From positions 49,721,585 through 49,785,584 of the forward strand of contig CATQJL010000316.1 of assembly GCA_958299035.1 (NCBI GenBank): DNA of 64,000 nucleotides. Reading direction: 5' to 3'. This DNA is from Cylicocyclus nassatus. Its lineage: Eukaryota > Nematoda > Chromadorea > Rhabditida > Strongylidae. A program made the translations under genes and the position numbers. The stretch's first letter is position 1, and the number at the start of each line of letters is the position of its first letter. Below the pieces are notes generated by a model, which saw nothing but the letters and a program-made list of their open reading frames with translations, was not told the DNA's origin and ran no database searches. Positions 23,817 to 35,407 of the stretch are shown here, in pieces.

Positions 23817-25235
23817 TATTGTATTTGGTCGAACCTCACGTTTCGACGAGCAAAACGAGTTTCATTCGATGCAGCGTTTTCTCCCCTTTTCTAAAGCCCT
23901 TTTATTTCCGAGTAAGCCTAGCTCAAGCTTCAACGTAAGCATAGATCTAAACTAAGTTAGATAACTAGTTGAGTTAACTAACTAACTATTCGAAATTTGC
24001 ACATTTTGTTAAAAAAAGCAAGCTGTTTGTGCTTTGAGGTGTTTTGTAGCGTTATAATGTACACACAATATCAAGGTGCGGAATTATCACAAAGCGAAAT
24101 GTCACAGAATTAGCTGCAAAACTTAGTTAAGGTCATCCACCTGATGAAAAAGGCCCATACAAGCGCATTTCGGTAACTTCAGGAATAGCTTTTAGGCAGA
24201 CGACACAAGGAAATACACATTCATTTCCGTTCAGAAATCGTTATATCGAACGAATGATTTCCTACATGCTTTATATTGAATGCATCCGCCTTCGTATGAA
24301 AGCCATATTGTAGCTGGCTTCATCTTAGGTTATTTTCCAAAATGAAGCAAAACATTGGCTTCTTTATTACTGTAGGATAACGGTAGGAACTTTCAGCTCA
24401 CAGCATCAGTGTGGATGACCGTGTTAGAAAACACTTCAAAAAATATGAAAAGTTGTAGGTCTTGCGCGCTGTTTTCGTTACTCAGTTTTTTATGAGTTGG
24501 TGAAGCTTTTCAAAGAAAGCATTGTAACAGCTATTGCGGTTTAATTGGTATTACTTTTAGAAGCTGCAGAAAAGCCTAAAGTCCATAGTGTCAGCGGCTC
24601 TAATTATCCTAATGCAAAAGTTTTCGAGTTGCTTGACTCGCTTTCTGAACAGAGATAGGAACCTTTGCTATATGCTCTATAATAATCACATCGGAATTTT
24701 GCGGGTTTTCTCTTGACACGCATTTTTATTCACACCACGGTTCCATTTTTATTCACACTACCATTGCCCAGAGATCACTCGTATATACCTTTGCACCAAC
24801 CTAACAGTTTCAAAAATGTAAAAATTGGTGGCAAAATTTCTCCCATTAAGACTGCACTAACTTAACCTTGAAAATGCTGAATACTACAAAAACCACTTTG
24901 CTTTCTTTCAAATTGATGTATACAAAATCAGAATGAGAGTTCTTTGATAACACTTATAAATCAACCTTGAGTCTTTCCTTCCAACTCCCAAAATTGTGCC
25001 AATATTTCAGTGTAGATATGCTCGTATTTGCGCTGCTAATCTATATCGTCTGCAGAACAGCATGGCACTCAATGATACCACTGGTGGCTCCAGTCATTCT
25101 TTCACCTGAGCGTCTGTTACTTTTTTATAAAGTCTTCCGATTGATGTTTTGCATACTATCATAAATTTAGACTCGATCAGATTGTCCGCAGTTGGATTTA
25201 AACGAGCTTTGCAAAGGCACTCATTCAAAGGTTTA
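23817..25235. other. Upstream region of the repeat-protein gene
   Basis: 24,300-24,390 carries a diverged single arm of the CAGGGTGTC family. TTTTTATTCACAC occurs twice at 24,725-24,765. A possible short signal-like exon lies at 25,019-25,164 on +: an ATTTCAG acceptor is followed by an ATG and a hydrophobic stretch (MLVFALLIYIVC). A splice from it into the long frame would need a weak donor, so I do not assert it. Confidence 0.4.
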
Positions 25236-28200
25236 ATGCGTAAAATGCCACCTTTACAAGTAATGCCACCAAGGAATATAACCTCTAAAGTGCCAACAGA
25301 AGAAATAAAACTAAAGGAAGAAACATTAAAAGAAATAAAAGAGGAAGGAGAGTCATTAAGAGAAATGAACAAAAGTGATAGAAGTAGCAGAAGAAGTGAA
25401 AAAAGAAAAAGAGCCATTAGTAGAAAAAAAAAAGGAAGAAAATTCGCTTACAAGAACAAAAGCGGTGCCGCCAGCAAAAATGTCATGGCGCTGATAGCGT
25501 TAAAACGAGGCCCACAAGCAGAAAAACCACTACGGAGAGAACCACCAGGAGAAATGGCAGGTGAAGGAGAACCACCAGAAGAAGGGCCAGGAGAAAAATC
25601 ACCAGGGGGAGAACCAAAAGGAGAAATGCCCGTGGAGGGAGAACCACCAAGAGAAATGCCAGTAGAAGGAGAACCATCAGAAAAAGGGCCGGTGGAAGGA
25701 GAACCACCAGAAAAAGGGCCAGAAAAAGAAGAACCACCAGGGGAAGGACCACCAGGAGAATTGGCACTGGAAGGAGAAGGATCAGGAGGAGGACCACAAG
25801 GAGAAGAATCACCAGGGGAAGGACCACCAGGAGAAATGCCAGTGGAAGGAGAAGACACGGGAGGAGAAGCACAAGGAGAAGAATCACCAGGGGAAAGACC
25901 ATCAGGAGAAATGCCATTGGAAGGAGAGACACCAGGAGGAGGGCCACAAATAGAAGAGCCACCAGGGGGAGGGCCACGAGGAGGAGTGCTACTAGGAGGA
26001 TTTCTGAAAATAGGGCTACCAGGAGGAGAGCTGTCATTAGGAGGAATGCTGAATGTGGGAGGGCCATCAGGAGGACTGAATTTAGGGCTATCAGGAGAAG
26101 GGCCACCCGGAGCGGGGCCTCTGCAAAGAGAGCCGCCAGGAGGAGGACCAGCACAGGGAGCACCAGGAGGAATGCCATTAGGAGGAAATTCATGTGGTTG
26201 TAGCGGGACACATGGTGGGTCACCAGTAAAGGGGTCCCTAGGAGGAGGGCCATCAGGTGGAGTGCAACTACAAGGAGAGCTGCCGGGAGGAGTGGCACCG
26301 GAAAGAGGGCTGCCAGGAGGAGTGCCACCGGGAGGAGAGCCATCAGTTGGAGGGCAACTACAAGGAGAGCCACCGGGAGGAAGGGCAGGAGCAGCACCGG
26401 AAAGAAGGCTGCCAGGAGGAATGTCGCCGAGAGGAGAGCCATCAGGTGGAGACCAAAGTCCATCAAAAAAGGGACCGCCGGAAATAATATCAAAGGTTTT
26501 ATCAAAGAGAAAACTACAAAAGAAGACCCTATCAAGAAAGCCATCAAAGGCAAAATCACCGGGAAAAAGTCGACAAAAGAAAGAAAGTCAAGAAAAGAAA
26601 TTGCAATGGAAACAAGACCCAGCGTATCAAAAAGGAATGCGAGAAAAAAATCCGCCAAAGTCATCGAGGTTAATGCTACGAAAAAAAACACTCAAGAAAA
26701 TGTCACGGAAACAAAAACCACCCGTCCCGAAAGGGTTTGGAAAAAGCCAATTAAGGATGTCATCAAAGAAAATGCCACCAGAAAAAAAAATCCCATCAGA
26801 GAAGCGAACGAGGATGCCGCCAAAGGGACGTTCACCAGTGAAAAGCTCGGGCAAAGCGCGGAAAAGACCATCAGGAAAAAGGCCACGGAAACCTTTAACA
26901 CCAGCTCCATTTCGGAGAAGAACACAAAAGATCCTCCCATTAAGGATGTCATCAAAGAAAATGCCACCAAAAGAAAAAATCCCATCGGGGAAGCGAGCGA
27001 GGATGCCGCCAAAGGGACGTTCACTAATGAAAAGCTCGGGTAAAGCACGGGAACGACCGTCAGGAAAAAGGCGGAAACCACTAACACCAGCTTCATTTGA
27101 GAGAAGAACACAAAATGGTGTCCTATCAGGAAGAATGCCACCAAGAAAAGGCAACAATAGCAGAGTTACAAAGAAGCTCGCCAATAGAGATTTTAGTCCT
27201 TATAGTGACAATAAAAGAAAAATTGGGAAGAGGCCTAACAGAAGGAGAACCACGAAAAAAAGTGGCATTTCAAATTCTTCTGCTTGGGGAAGAAAAGCTT
27301 TTGGGGCAAATACAAGGCATCGCCAAGGATGGGGTGCCAATGGAAAGAATAGCAATCCAATTTCCGGGAGTGCTTGGGGAAGAAAAGCTTTTGGGACAAA
27401 TACAAAGCGTCGCCCAGGACGGAGTAGCAATCAGAACTCCGGGGGTGGGAGAAGAAAGCATTTTGGGACGAATACAAAGCATCCATCAGGACGGAGTAGC
27501 AATCTGAATTCCGGGGGTGGGAGAAGAAATGCTTTTGGGAATATTAAGCGTCTCCCAGGACGGAGTAGCAATGGGCTGAGTAGCAATCTGAATTCTGGGG
27601 GTGGGAGAAGAAATCATTTTGGAAATACAAAGCATTCCCCAGGACGGAGTAGCAATAGAATGAGTAGCAATCTGATTCCCGGAGGTACTTGGGGAAGGCA
27701 AGCTTTTGGAAGGCGTCGCTCAGGAACGAGCCCGATTACGAGGCTTACTTACGGGAAAAGTAATCTGATTAACAAGAATGCTGGGATTGCCCCACGAGCC
27801 AATCCTTTTGGGATAAATAGGAGGCCTACTTATGGAGGAACTGCCAAGCGGATGAATCTTATGAATGCCGCCAAAAATGCCCTCATCTGGACTAATTCGA
27901 TTGGAACCAGTAAAGGGAAAGCCTTTGGAGGTATGCAAAGAACGAATACCAATAATTTTGCTGGGATAAATCGTTCTAGGATGAGTGCGAGTAACCTTTT
28001 TGGAACAAATAGGGGGATATTTACCGGGAGAATTGCCCCACGGGCCAATGCTTATGGGATTAATAGGAAACCTACTTATGGAGGAACTGCCAAGCGGATG
28101 AATCCCATGAATGCCGCCAAAAATGGTCTCACCTGGCCCAATCCGATTGGAACGAGTAAAGGGAAAGCCTTTGGAGGAATTATGCAAAGAACGAATGCCA

Positions 28201-28436
28201 ATAGTTTTGCTGGGATAAATCGTTCTAGGATGAGCGCGAGTAACCCTTTTGGAACAAATAGGGGGATATTTACCGGGAGACCCCTCGGGAAAAACTCCGC
28301 TTTTAATTCCTTCAAAAATACGTATATCGGAGGAAATTCGTGGATGAACAAACGTGTGCCTGGGAGAAGAGCCTCTTTTGGGAATGCCGTCGGGTTTATG
28401 GGTAGGGTAAGAAGACATGCTCGAAGGATAATGTGA
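25236..28436 (+). CDS. ~1066-aa low-complexity tandem-repeat protein
   Basis: Uninterrupted frame of 3.2 kb; the first ATG is at 25236 (the frame stays open 87 nt further upstream, so an upstream exon is possible). Residues 1-100 are basic, about 115-440 are Gly/Pro/Glu-rich, 440-680 are Lys/Arg/Pro/Ser-rich, and 680-1060 are Gly/Asn/Arg-rich with FGTN and SGGGRR motifs. Tandem units are visible at 75 nt (25755-25979, three units), 189 then 186 nt (from 26757 and 26946), and 246 then 249 nt (27786-28031, 28032-28280). Length changes between units are whole codons, which supports coding. Only one Cys-containing spot (CGCSG) exists. There is no recognisable family; a structural or matrix-type extracellular protein is one guess, and a nucleic-acid-binding disordered protein is another. 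It lies alone amid transposons with no visible introns. Confidence 0.65.
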   Translation: MRKMPPLQVMPPRNITSKVPTEEIKLKEETLKEIKEEGESLREMNKSDRSSRRSEKRKRAISRKKKGRKFAYKNKSGAASKNVMALIALKRGPQAEKPLRREPPGEMAGEGEPPEEGPGEKSPGGEPKGEMPVEGEPPREMPVEGEPSEKGPVEGEPPEKGPEKEEPPGEGPPGELALEGEGSGGGPQGEESPGEGPPGEMPVEGEDTGGEAQGEESPGERPSGEMPLEGETPGGGPQIEEPPGGGPRGGVLLGGFLKIGLPGGELSLGGMLNVGGPSGGLNLGLSGEGPPGAGPLQREPPGGGPAQGAPGGMPLGGNSCGCSGTHGGSPVKGSLGGGPSGGVQLQGELPGGVAPERGLPGGVPPGGEPSVGGQLQGEPPGGRAGAAPERRLPGGMSPRGEPSGGDQSPSKKGPPEIISKVLSKRKLQKKTLSRKPSKAKSPGKSRQKKESQEKKLQWKQDPAYQKGMREKNPPKSSRLMLRKKTLKKMSRKQKPPVPKGFGKSQLRMSSKKMPPEKKIPSEKRTRMPPKGRSPVKSSGKARKRPSGKRPRKPLTPAPFRRRTQKILPLRMSSKKMPPKEKIPSGKRARMPPKGRSLMKSSGKARERPSGKRRKPLTPASFERRTQNGVLSGRMPPRKGNNSRVTKKLANRDFSPYSDNKRKIGKRPNRRRTTKKSGISNSSAWGRKAFGANTRHRQGWGANGKNSNPISGSAWGRKAFGTNTKRRPGRSSNQNSGGGRRKHFGTNTKHPSGRSSNLNSGGGRRNAFGNIKRLPGRSSNGLSSNLNSGGGRRNHFGNTKHSPGRSSNRMSSNLIPGGTWGRQAFGRRRSGTSPITRLTYGKSNLINKNAGIAPRANPFGINRRPTYGGTAKRMNLMNAAKNALIWTNSIGTSKGKAFGGMQRTNTNNFAGINRSRMSASNLFGTNRGIFTGRIAPRANAYGINRKPTYGGTAKRMNPMNAAKNGLTWPNPIGTSKGKAFGGIMQRTNANSFAGINRSRMSASNPFGTNRGIFTGRPLGKNSAFNSFKNTYIGGNSWMNKRVPGRRASFGNAVGFMGRVRRHARRIM

Positions 28437-29859
28437 ATGGTGAAATGTCTGTTCGATCGTGTTCTTCGTGTATGATGCATGCTATAATGAAAAGTTTGAG
28501 TATAGGCAGAGGCAGCTGCTGAACTTTTTTATTTGCGATCTCTCCCTGTCAATTTTCTGTCAAAAAAAATCACATGACTTCAGATCTTCACATACTCATA
28601 CTTTATACATAAGAAATTATGCTATGTATCATAAAGGACATATGCACATGTTTTTAAAATACAACAGTATTGCTTAGTAATTTATACAAAGGCGTCTAAT
28701 GCCGGCAGTTTGCTCATTTGCTCACTGACATTGATAGGAGCATGGCAAGGCGTTCGTGTTATAAGTTTGAAGACAACGATACAGTAAGGGCTGAGCCCAT
28801 TGTATAGTAAAGTTATTAACATTGATAAACAGCAGCGGTTGATGAAGGGAGTTCTGGAGTTGAGCGAACCGCTTCGAATCGTAGGTCTCAAGGTCCTCTT
28901 CATACAGTCTCAAGTGTTTGTTTTATATCGGTTGGCAACCTTTATCAGATCGTTCTCAGCCATGCTGGTTGTAGAAATATGTCAACATCTGCATATGCCA
29001 CCGTGGGATTTTCATTTCATTTCATTTGTACGCTTAAGGCGTTCCATAAAAAAAGACACATCAAGAAGTTAGTAATACAGCGGAAACGAACAAGACATGT
29101 AAACAAATGCAGACTCATCATGTCAGTCCGAGTCTGATCCTAATCAGACTAATGTGAGAAGATGAAACAGCTTGCACTGAATATGTTGGTAGGCTAATAG
29201 ATAAGTATGCAGATGTAGGCATGAGATTTATAACTCCATAACTTTGAATGCATGGAGATGAGACGCATGCCCCCTCATTGCCAGCGGAACGATCTTTAGT
29301 TACTCTTAAAAGCAATCCGGCGGCTTATAAGGCAGGTCTACTGGCTCAGGTATAATAACCATAACGCAACGTAGCCGGAATGCTGGGGAGGCCCAATGAC
29401 CCCAAAGGTGAAACGATTCTCATTTAATCCATTTGTTGAAATAGCAAGCTGTACGATTGACTACTACATAGCTAAACGAAAGGGACTCGGACTAAGATGC
29501 TGATAAAACTGTGTTAGTAACTAGAACAAAACGAGTACACCGAAAATACAAGTTTGACGCAACGTGAGGAGATACACGAGAGGCGTCAAAGAAATAATTT
29601 ACAGCCATAATTGAACCCGCAAGCCAATGCAAGATCAACGAGCACCTGAAAAGACAGGTTTTAGAGGTAAAATGGAGAAGAAAGGTGATAGAAAACAAAG
29701 CCCAAAGCGATTCCATCCGCCATCATAGCCGTTCAAAGCACCCAATGGAAGCCCAAAAGGTCTAATGCAGAAGGCTCGCCCTGTCGTGCAACACTAATCA
29801 GTGTTAGCGATACTTGACAAGTCAAGCATTCTCAGTCTACTCCTGAAAATATGACTACT
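28437..29859. other. unassigned DNA
   Basis: Presumably 3' flank of the repeat-protein gene, then unrecognised sequence. AGTAAGGGCTGAGCCCATTG at 28,785 recurs at 35,316 with one change, so a dispersed repeat ends or starts there. 29,370-29,450 (GAATGCTGGGGAGGCCC, CCCCAAAGGTGAAACG) looks repeat-like, but I could not assign it. Confidence 0.3.
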
Positions 29860-32600
29860 CTCTGCACTAGTGGTCTCAACCGGGAGGTGCGAAAGCCACC
29901 TAGCCGACCTGTACAACATGCTGTTGAACATCAGCAAGTATTTCCTGCGCCGGATTCTTGGATATTGCAGGTTTAAAGAGCCTGACCTTTCGCTTGTAGG
30001 AACAAAAATTCAGTATTTACTGGCTTTTAGCTTGTTCTCTCTTCTCAGAACTTGAAAACAGAATACAAGATCCAAGAAAGCACGACGGTTTGTTAAGGAC
30101 TTCATATGAAACCTCTCAAGCCGGGTCTGGTGATCGGGAGGGGTGGTTCCGGGCGATAAACGTCTATACAACAGCCGTGTAAGAAGCTGTTGCACCTTTT
30201 CAATTCTGCGAATATCCTTTTTACGAAAGGGGGACCAGACCTGAGAACAGTATTCTAAATGAGGAAGAACTAATGCTTTATAAAGCGGTATAAGTATCTT
30301 CGGAGAACTAGCATTAGTATTGCGGAAAAGCAGAAAAAGTGAAGAATAAGCTTTTTTGACTAACGTATTGATATGCTCAGTGAAGTTAAGATTTCGATCA
30401 AGACACCCAAATCTCTAACAAAATCACAACTCTTCAATATAGAGCCTTTGATGTGATACGAGGTAGTATTTCCACCTCCAAGATGAAGCACTGAGCATTT
30501 GCCAAAATTTAACGCTAATTCCCAGACTTCACACCAATTGGTCAAATTATCAAGAGACCTTTGCAAATCCATTTGAATCTCTGGAGCTACTTCCGGATCA
30601 TAGACTGCAAAAATCTTTATGTCATCAGCATACATCCGGGTGTGTACGCTAGCGGAAGTCTTCAAAGTAGAAGGTAGGTCAAGGGTGTAAATCAGGAAAA
30701 GCAAGGGGGCTAAGACACCACCCTGTGGAACACCACTAGTGCAGAAGTACTTTTTGGAGTAACGATGACCAACTCTCACGGTCATATACCGATCATGCAA
30801 ATAAGAAGTCAAACACGAAAGAAGATTTCCTTTAATCCCTAATTTGTTCATTTTAGTTAGTAATTTAGCATGACAGACCTTATCAAACGCGTTCGAGAGA
30901 TCAACATAAACAATGTCAACTGATTTGCCCTCGTTGATTGCTAAGCTCCACTCGAACACTCTATCAACCAGATTTGTTGTGGTGGAAGCTCCATTCAAAA
31001 AGCCATGTTGTTCATCGGGGATCAAATCAGAAACCTTTAGCCATTCCAAAAGTTTTTCACGTATGATTTTTTCCATGATCTTAACAGGAGTGGGAAGCAA
31101 GCTACCCCAATTTCACGCGAACAAGGCGCGGGGTGGTCCTAGCTTTCATCGAGCTGCTCAGCCGCCCCAACGTGTTTCAAGAAGCGATCTTTATGCCGCA
31201 CGATTCGTCAGGCAAAACGCAGCACGGTATGGGGTTCCTTTGGTTGCGAAATCCTTTGCCGTGTTCGGGCTGGTCGATGAAAGCTAGGACCACCCCGCGC
31301 TTTGTACGCGTGAAATTAGGGTATTTGGACGGAACTAATCAATTCGACATGCTCCGTCAATTTTTGAATTGCTGTAACCAAAGCTTCTTTCCACAAGTCA
31401 GGGACCTCCCCCCCCCCCCCCACAACATCGAAATGTTGAATATATGTAGAAGCGGAGCCGCAAGCGACGAGGCACATTTTAGGTATACTATCTGAGGGAT
31501 GCCATCAAGTATTTCAGTTATGGAAGGTCTTAGGTTGATAAGGAACTGGTAGACATTTGGGGGATGAAAATGAACATTATTGGAAAAATGGCGAGGCAGC
31601 ACTGCATCAGCGCTTATTCTGTCAGCATCACTATCACTGTCATTAATAGCGACAGGAGAGTAAACGCTGGCAAAATAGGCACCAAGAGCATCTGCCTTAT
31701 CTTTATCGCTAACATAAGAGGTACCAGAAGAATTTGTCAAAGTAGAGAAATGTTGGGAGGGCTTCATTTTATTCCTCAAATACAAAAAAAAGATATTTAG
31801 ACGACTTTCTTCTAGCAAGCATTCGTTCACGATTATGACAAATATGACAAATATTTTTTTTATGTGATAGTCTATATCAGCACAAACTTTTTTATACAAC
31901 GGGCAACTCAAAGGATTGGGCAGAGTATCAAAAAGACGTTGTTTTTGAGATATTAAGGCACGAATGTGTGGTGGCAGGTCGATCTTATGAATACCAGGAA
32001 CTATGACCCTAATCGGAACAAATTTACTAAAGGCTCCATAAACTGTTAGGCAAAATCTTTTGTAAACTTCAGAACATGAGGTATAATTATTAAATAAGGA
32101 GAGCCAATCTACACTAAAGAAGTAAGAATCAAGAGAGGAATAGTCGACACTGAGAAAATCAGGCAAGGGTAATGTGGAAGCAGAGGAATTCAAAAATTCA
32201 ATCTCGAAGGTGACAATCCTATCGGGATATCGTTCCCTCTTACACCTCCCCATTTTATCCAAAAGTCCTGAAGGGACTTTCTAAAAGTTTGTTCTTACAA
32301 AATTTTTCGTCTTATTCCGGGCATTTTCGAACAATGCCCAAACAATTAACAGAAGTGGAGTCTCTTGCAATGATGAGATTTTAAAAGATTTTAGCGAAGC
32401 GAGTTGAATATAATCACTGTCTGTATTTGCTTCTACGACCCCGGAGCGAGAATACTGGCTCATGATAAAACGCTTTATATGACTCGTAGATTTGCTGTGT
32501 TCGAAACCACTCTTCGGATAGTTGCCGAGACGAGGAAGGAGAGAATAGAAAAATGAGTCATCTAGAAAATTGGTTAAGAAGGTCACGTTTACCTCCAAAA
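29860..32600 (-). mobile_element. CR1/jockey-like LINE, degenerate
   Basis: On the minus strand, 31100-30360 encodes a reverse transcriptase with the expected order: LLPTPVKIMEKII, DEQHGFL, DLSNAFDKV, SGVPQGGVLAPLLF and the catalytic YADD. After a frameshift near 30,380 the thumb/C-terminal part continues (QQLLTRLLYRRL, RRAFLDLVF) to about 29,870. Upstream, 32262-31357 holds the linker between endonuclease and RT, including FSVDWLSLF and LRPSITEILDGIP. It is broken by a MITE at 31105-31321, a poly-G run (31,407-31,420, plus-strand C) and further shifts, so it is inactive. The 5' limit and endonuclease are unclear, and no poly-A tail was seen. Confidence 0.85.
31105..31321. mobile_element. TA-flanked MITE inside the LINE
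   Basis: A 217-bp palindrome with ends CCCCAATTTCACGCG and CGCGTGAAATTAGGG, TA on both sides (31103-31104, 31322-31323) and long arms (GGTGGTCCTAGCTTTCATCG). It falls inside the RT core just before LLPTP. The minus-strand codons on its far side read RPN, the usual residues preceding this motif. Confidence 0.88.
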
Positions 32601-32611
32601 TGCCCACCTGG

Positions 32612-32764
32612 GGCGGTATGCATCAATCTCCCGTTTTGAAAGCGGGCCATCATTTTCGATAGAAATCATACATCACGGGTCGGACGTCCAACCCGGCCGG
32701 ACTATCATTTTCTATTGAAAATGATCGCCCGCTTTCAAAATGGGAGATTGATGCCTACCGCGCC
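32612..32764. mobile_element. Short MITE, ~153 bp
   Basis: A palindrome with TIR GGCGGTATGCATCAATCTCCC-like and its inverse, and a second pairing segment CATTTTCGATAGAAA/TTTTCTATTGAAAATG. It sits between the LINE and the Gag-like remnant. Target duplication not resolved. Confidence 0.8.
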
Positions 32765-32779
32765 TGATTTCTTTAGTTG

Positions 32780-34066
32780 TGGCGACGGACATTGCTTGTA
32801 TTTCAAGCTCAGTTGAGCCTTCGTAGGAACTCTTCCACTGCTCGCACCTTACCTAATGCACTTTGGAGCTTTTCAGGCCCCTCTAGCTCTGAACCTGTCG
32901 ACAAATATCAGTGCGCAGTCGCTCCACAAACTCTACTGCGTTTTGCTCCTGCTGTACCACCTGCCTTGTCCTACCGTGGCCTCGCGCACTAAATTCTCGG
33001 ATCTGTTGGTGACGGCTATTACCGATTCCCCTATCTCTTGACGATTTGCCAGTAAAGTTTTTCGCGCCGTGTAATGTTGTGGTGTGTGCAGTGCTTAGTT
33101 AGGCGCGCGACTATTTTACGATGTGGAAAAGTTCCTCTACTTCTTAACGTGCCATACCATCTAAGTACGTTGTGAGGTTAACAGCTTTTTCCTCGGAGGA
33201 TAGCGCTAATTGATGCGTCCGCATGATATCTTGAAAGTGGCGGAGCCAAATGCCAAACTGTCACGTGTCCCCATCCCGTATATGCCGACTAGTAAATGTG
33301 GTGTCTCTGGGCTACAGACGACTATTTGGGCTACTTTGCTTATGCGGGTATTAATAGGTCAACTTATCAGTAATTATTTGTAGAGGCTCCGCAATGTTGT
33401 TATTAAAGTGCTATACTAGCTGCGCGGTATCGTAATTCGTGTAATGCCACGAATTAGCAACGTCAGAAAGACGTTGCGTGTCAGATGTTGCGTCTTTAAG
33501 AGCCTTAGCGTCTCGACCGTGTACCACATCTGAAACTCTCACATTGCCTAGAGTAGTTTCTAAGGCCATCATCTTATCCAGAGTCAATATTTCTGTATGA
33601 ATGTTCTCTACGTAACCGGTAGTAGGTTCTGAGTTCTGTGCTTGGGTAACTGCGACCCCTGTGTCTAGCGAATGGGCATGAGCATGAGTAACTGGAGGTG
33701 CCATCCGTGAAGAAAGCAAAAAAGTACGAGGGAAAAAGTAGAATGTATAAAGTGTGTCGTCTTCTATCACTGCTGTGTATTTATACAAGTCAGATATCAG
33801 ATAAGGAAAACATGTAAGCATTCTCGAAGACAATCTTCCCTGACCCCATATCTGCAATCTATCTCGTGAGAGAAACATAATTCTTTGTTATCTTTATAAT
33901 TCACAACTTTCCCGAGCTCTGTATCTGAGATTGCGATCGCATCGCCGACGTAAACATTTAGCCGCGGCGCCTTATGCGCGAAAGTTACATAACGAGGCGT
34001 AACGTTACATACGCTTGTAGGTGCAATAAATGAAAATAGCTGTAGATGCATAGTCACAATGCACAA
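32780..34066 (-). pseudogene. LTR-retrotransposon Gag-like remnant
   Basis: The minus strand around 33,290-33,120 reads FGIWLRHFQDIM, then LSSEEKAVNLTTYLDGMAR, then EVEEL: the spacing and residues of the retrotransposon Gag core of Gypsy/Pao-type elements. Further downstream EQNAVEFVERLR fits the later Gag helix. Upstream frames 34066-33797 and 33878-33411 (starting MAPPVTHAH in part) overlap by a frameshift and may be the N-terminal region or another gene. In-frame stops and shifts make it inactive. No LTR pair, protease or pol was found nearby. Confidence 0.5.
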
Positions 34067-35407
34067 AATCTAGATAATTGCTCTAATACAAGAATGCTCA
34101 AAAGCCCTATCGACGGTGATTTTAAGCAATGCATCACATAATTCATTACTTCAACTTCAGAAAATCTTCATAGCTCTTACTCACTACCGTTCTTTTCAAA
34201 TTTCTTAACAAGTTCACCATTTCAACATTTAACGCCTTGTCGGGCCTTCACTCATGAGACAAAGATGTGATGATTACAAATGAATTGATTACGCATGGTA
34301 AAGCCTTCATGCCATGCCTACGGATGGCAAACGATAATGCTGGTGAGAGGGGGGGGAGGTCGCATCCAGCGCTTGAGTGCCACACCTCTTGCTCGACCCT
34401 GGGCAAGGGTCTTATATATAACTTACGAGATTTCTAAGAGCTGTGTTTGAAATCGCCATTTCTCGAGTATCCTACGGTGTTAGTATCAGAAGTCTGGATT
34501 TGGGCGACTACGACCCTGGCGTTGTTCAAATGCACATTAATTGCATGAACTCAAGAACGAGCCATCGGAAGTGTCATGTTAGCAACGTTTACAGAGAAAG
34601 AAGAAGGAAAATGTGAAGAATATCTCTTCCTCCGCGCTGTGGTACTTTTATGTGAGGAAAATATCTGATTTAAGAGTTTTGTTGTTATCTTGCGAATTTC
34701 GTTATTGATCTCAAAACACTACCGCATGTTAAACATAAACATCAGGTCGTAGCGTTTAATGTTTATGTTCGCTGAGCCTCGCTCATCAAGTATGCGTTTC
34801 ACTATAAAAAAATTGGAATCTGTAATTGCATAGTAACAATGCACGAAACACGTAAAACATAAAAAAGAAAAAGACACCTAGCCACGTGACAGTTTATTTT
34901 GCTCGAGCCCAAAGCGGTTTTTACCGGGAACCACTCACTAACTACTTCTACAGCGCAAAACCAATCCACAGGGAGCTACGCTCTACCTGGACGACGTCAC
35001 GACCAATCCTCAGGCCTGGACCACACAAAACCAATCCTCGGGGGATTCATCTCAACCCGGACACTGCTACAACTCATCAGGGAGCCACTCTCTACCTGAA
35101 CACATCCTAACACAACCAAGCTTCTCTCAGCCTGAACGCATGTGATTCTAGAAGTAAAAAATAAAAGCAAAAATTTTGGGTACATTAACAGTAATAATAT
35201 GTTATCATACGGAAAGTTATTCAAGATCGTTCGCTGCCAACTGCGGAGCTAAACACACTTACTAACCAAATTTACTCACCTTACATCCAACTTGCTGTTG
35301 GCACTCGCTGCTACCAGTAAGAGCTGAGCCCATTGTATTATCGGCTGGCAGCCGATATAAAACAGATAGCAACTGGCATCGTATCTTGTGCTGGGGTTTC
35401 GCTGAAC
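34067..35407. other. unassigned DNA with minor repeats
   Basis: 34,310-34,400 repeats the 11.98-12.15 kb core. 34,935-35,130 holds imperfect ~60-bp direct repeats (CAGGGAGC.ACGCTCTACCTG, ACACAAAACCAATCC). 34,720-34,770 is a TAAACATAAAC/GTTTATGTT hairpin. The stretch TGCATAGT.ACAATGCAC occurs at 34,050 and 34,835. No gene is supported. Confidence 0.35.

Noticed and set aside
25483..26691. 402-codon antisense frame opposite the repeat protein
   Set aside because: It is a by-product of the purine-rich repeat codons on the plus strand; composition is almost only Leu/Val/Ala/Pro and mirrors the plus-strand repeats.
26606..27507. Plus-strand alternative frames (145 and 136 codons) within the repeat gene
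   Set aside because: They are alternative frames of the same repeat units, and the main frame preserves whole-codon indels across them.
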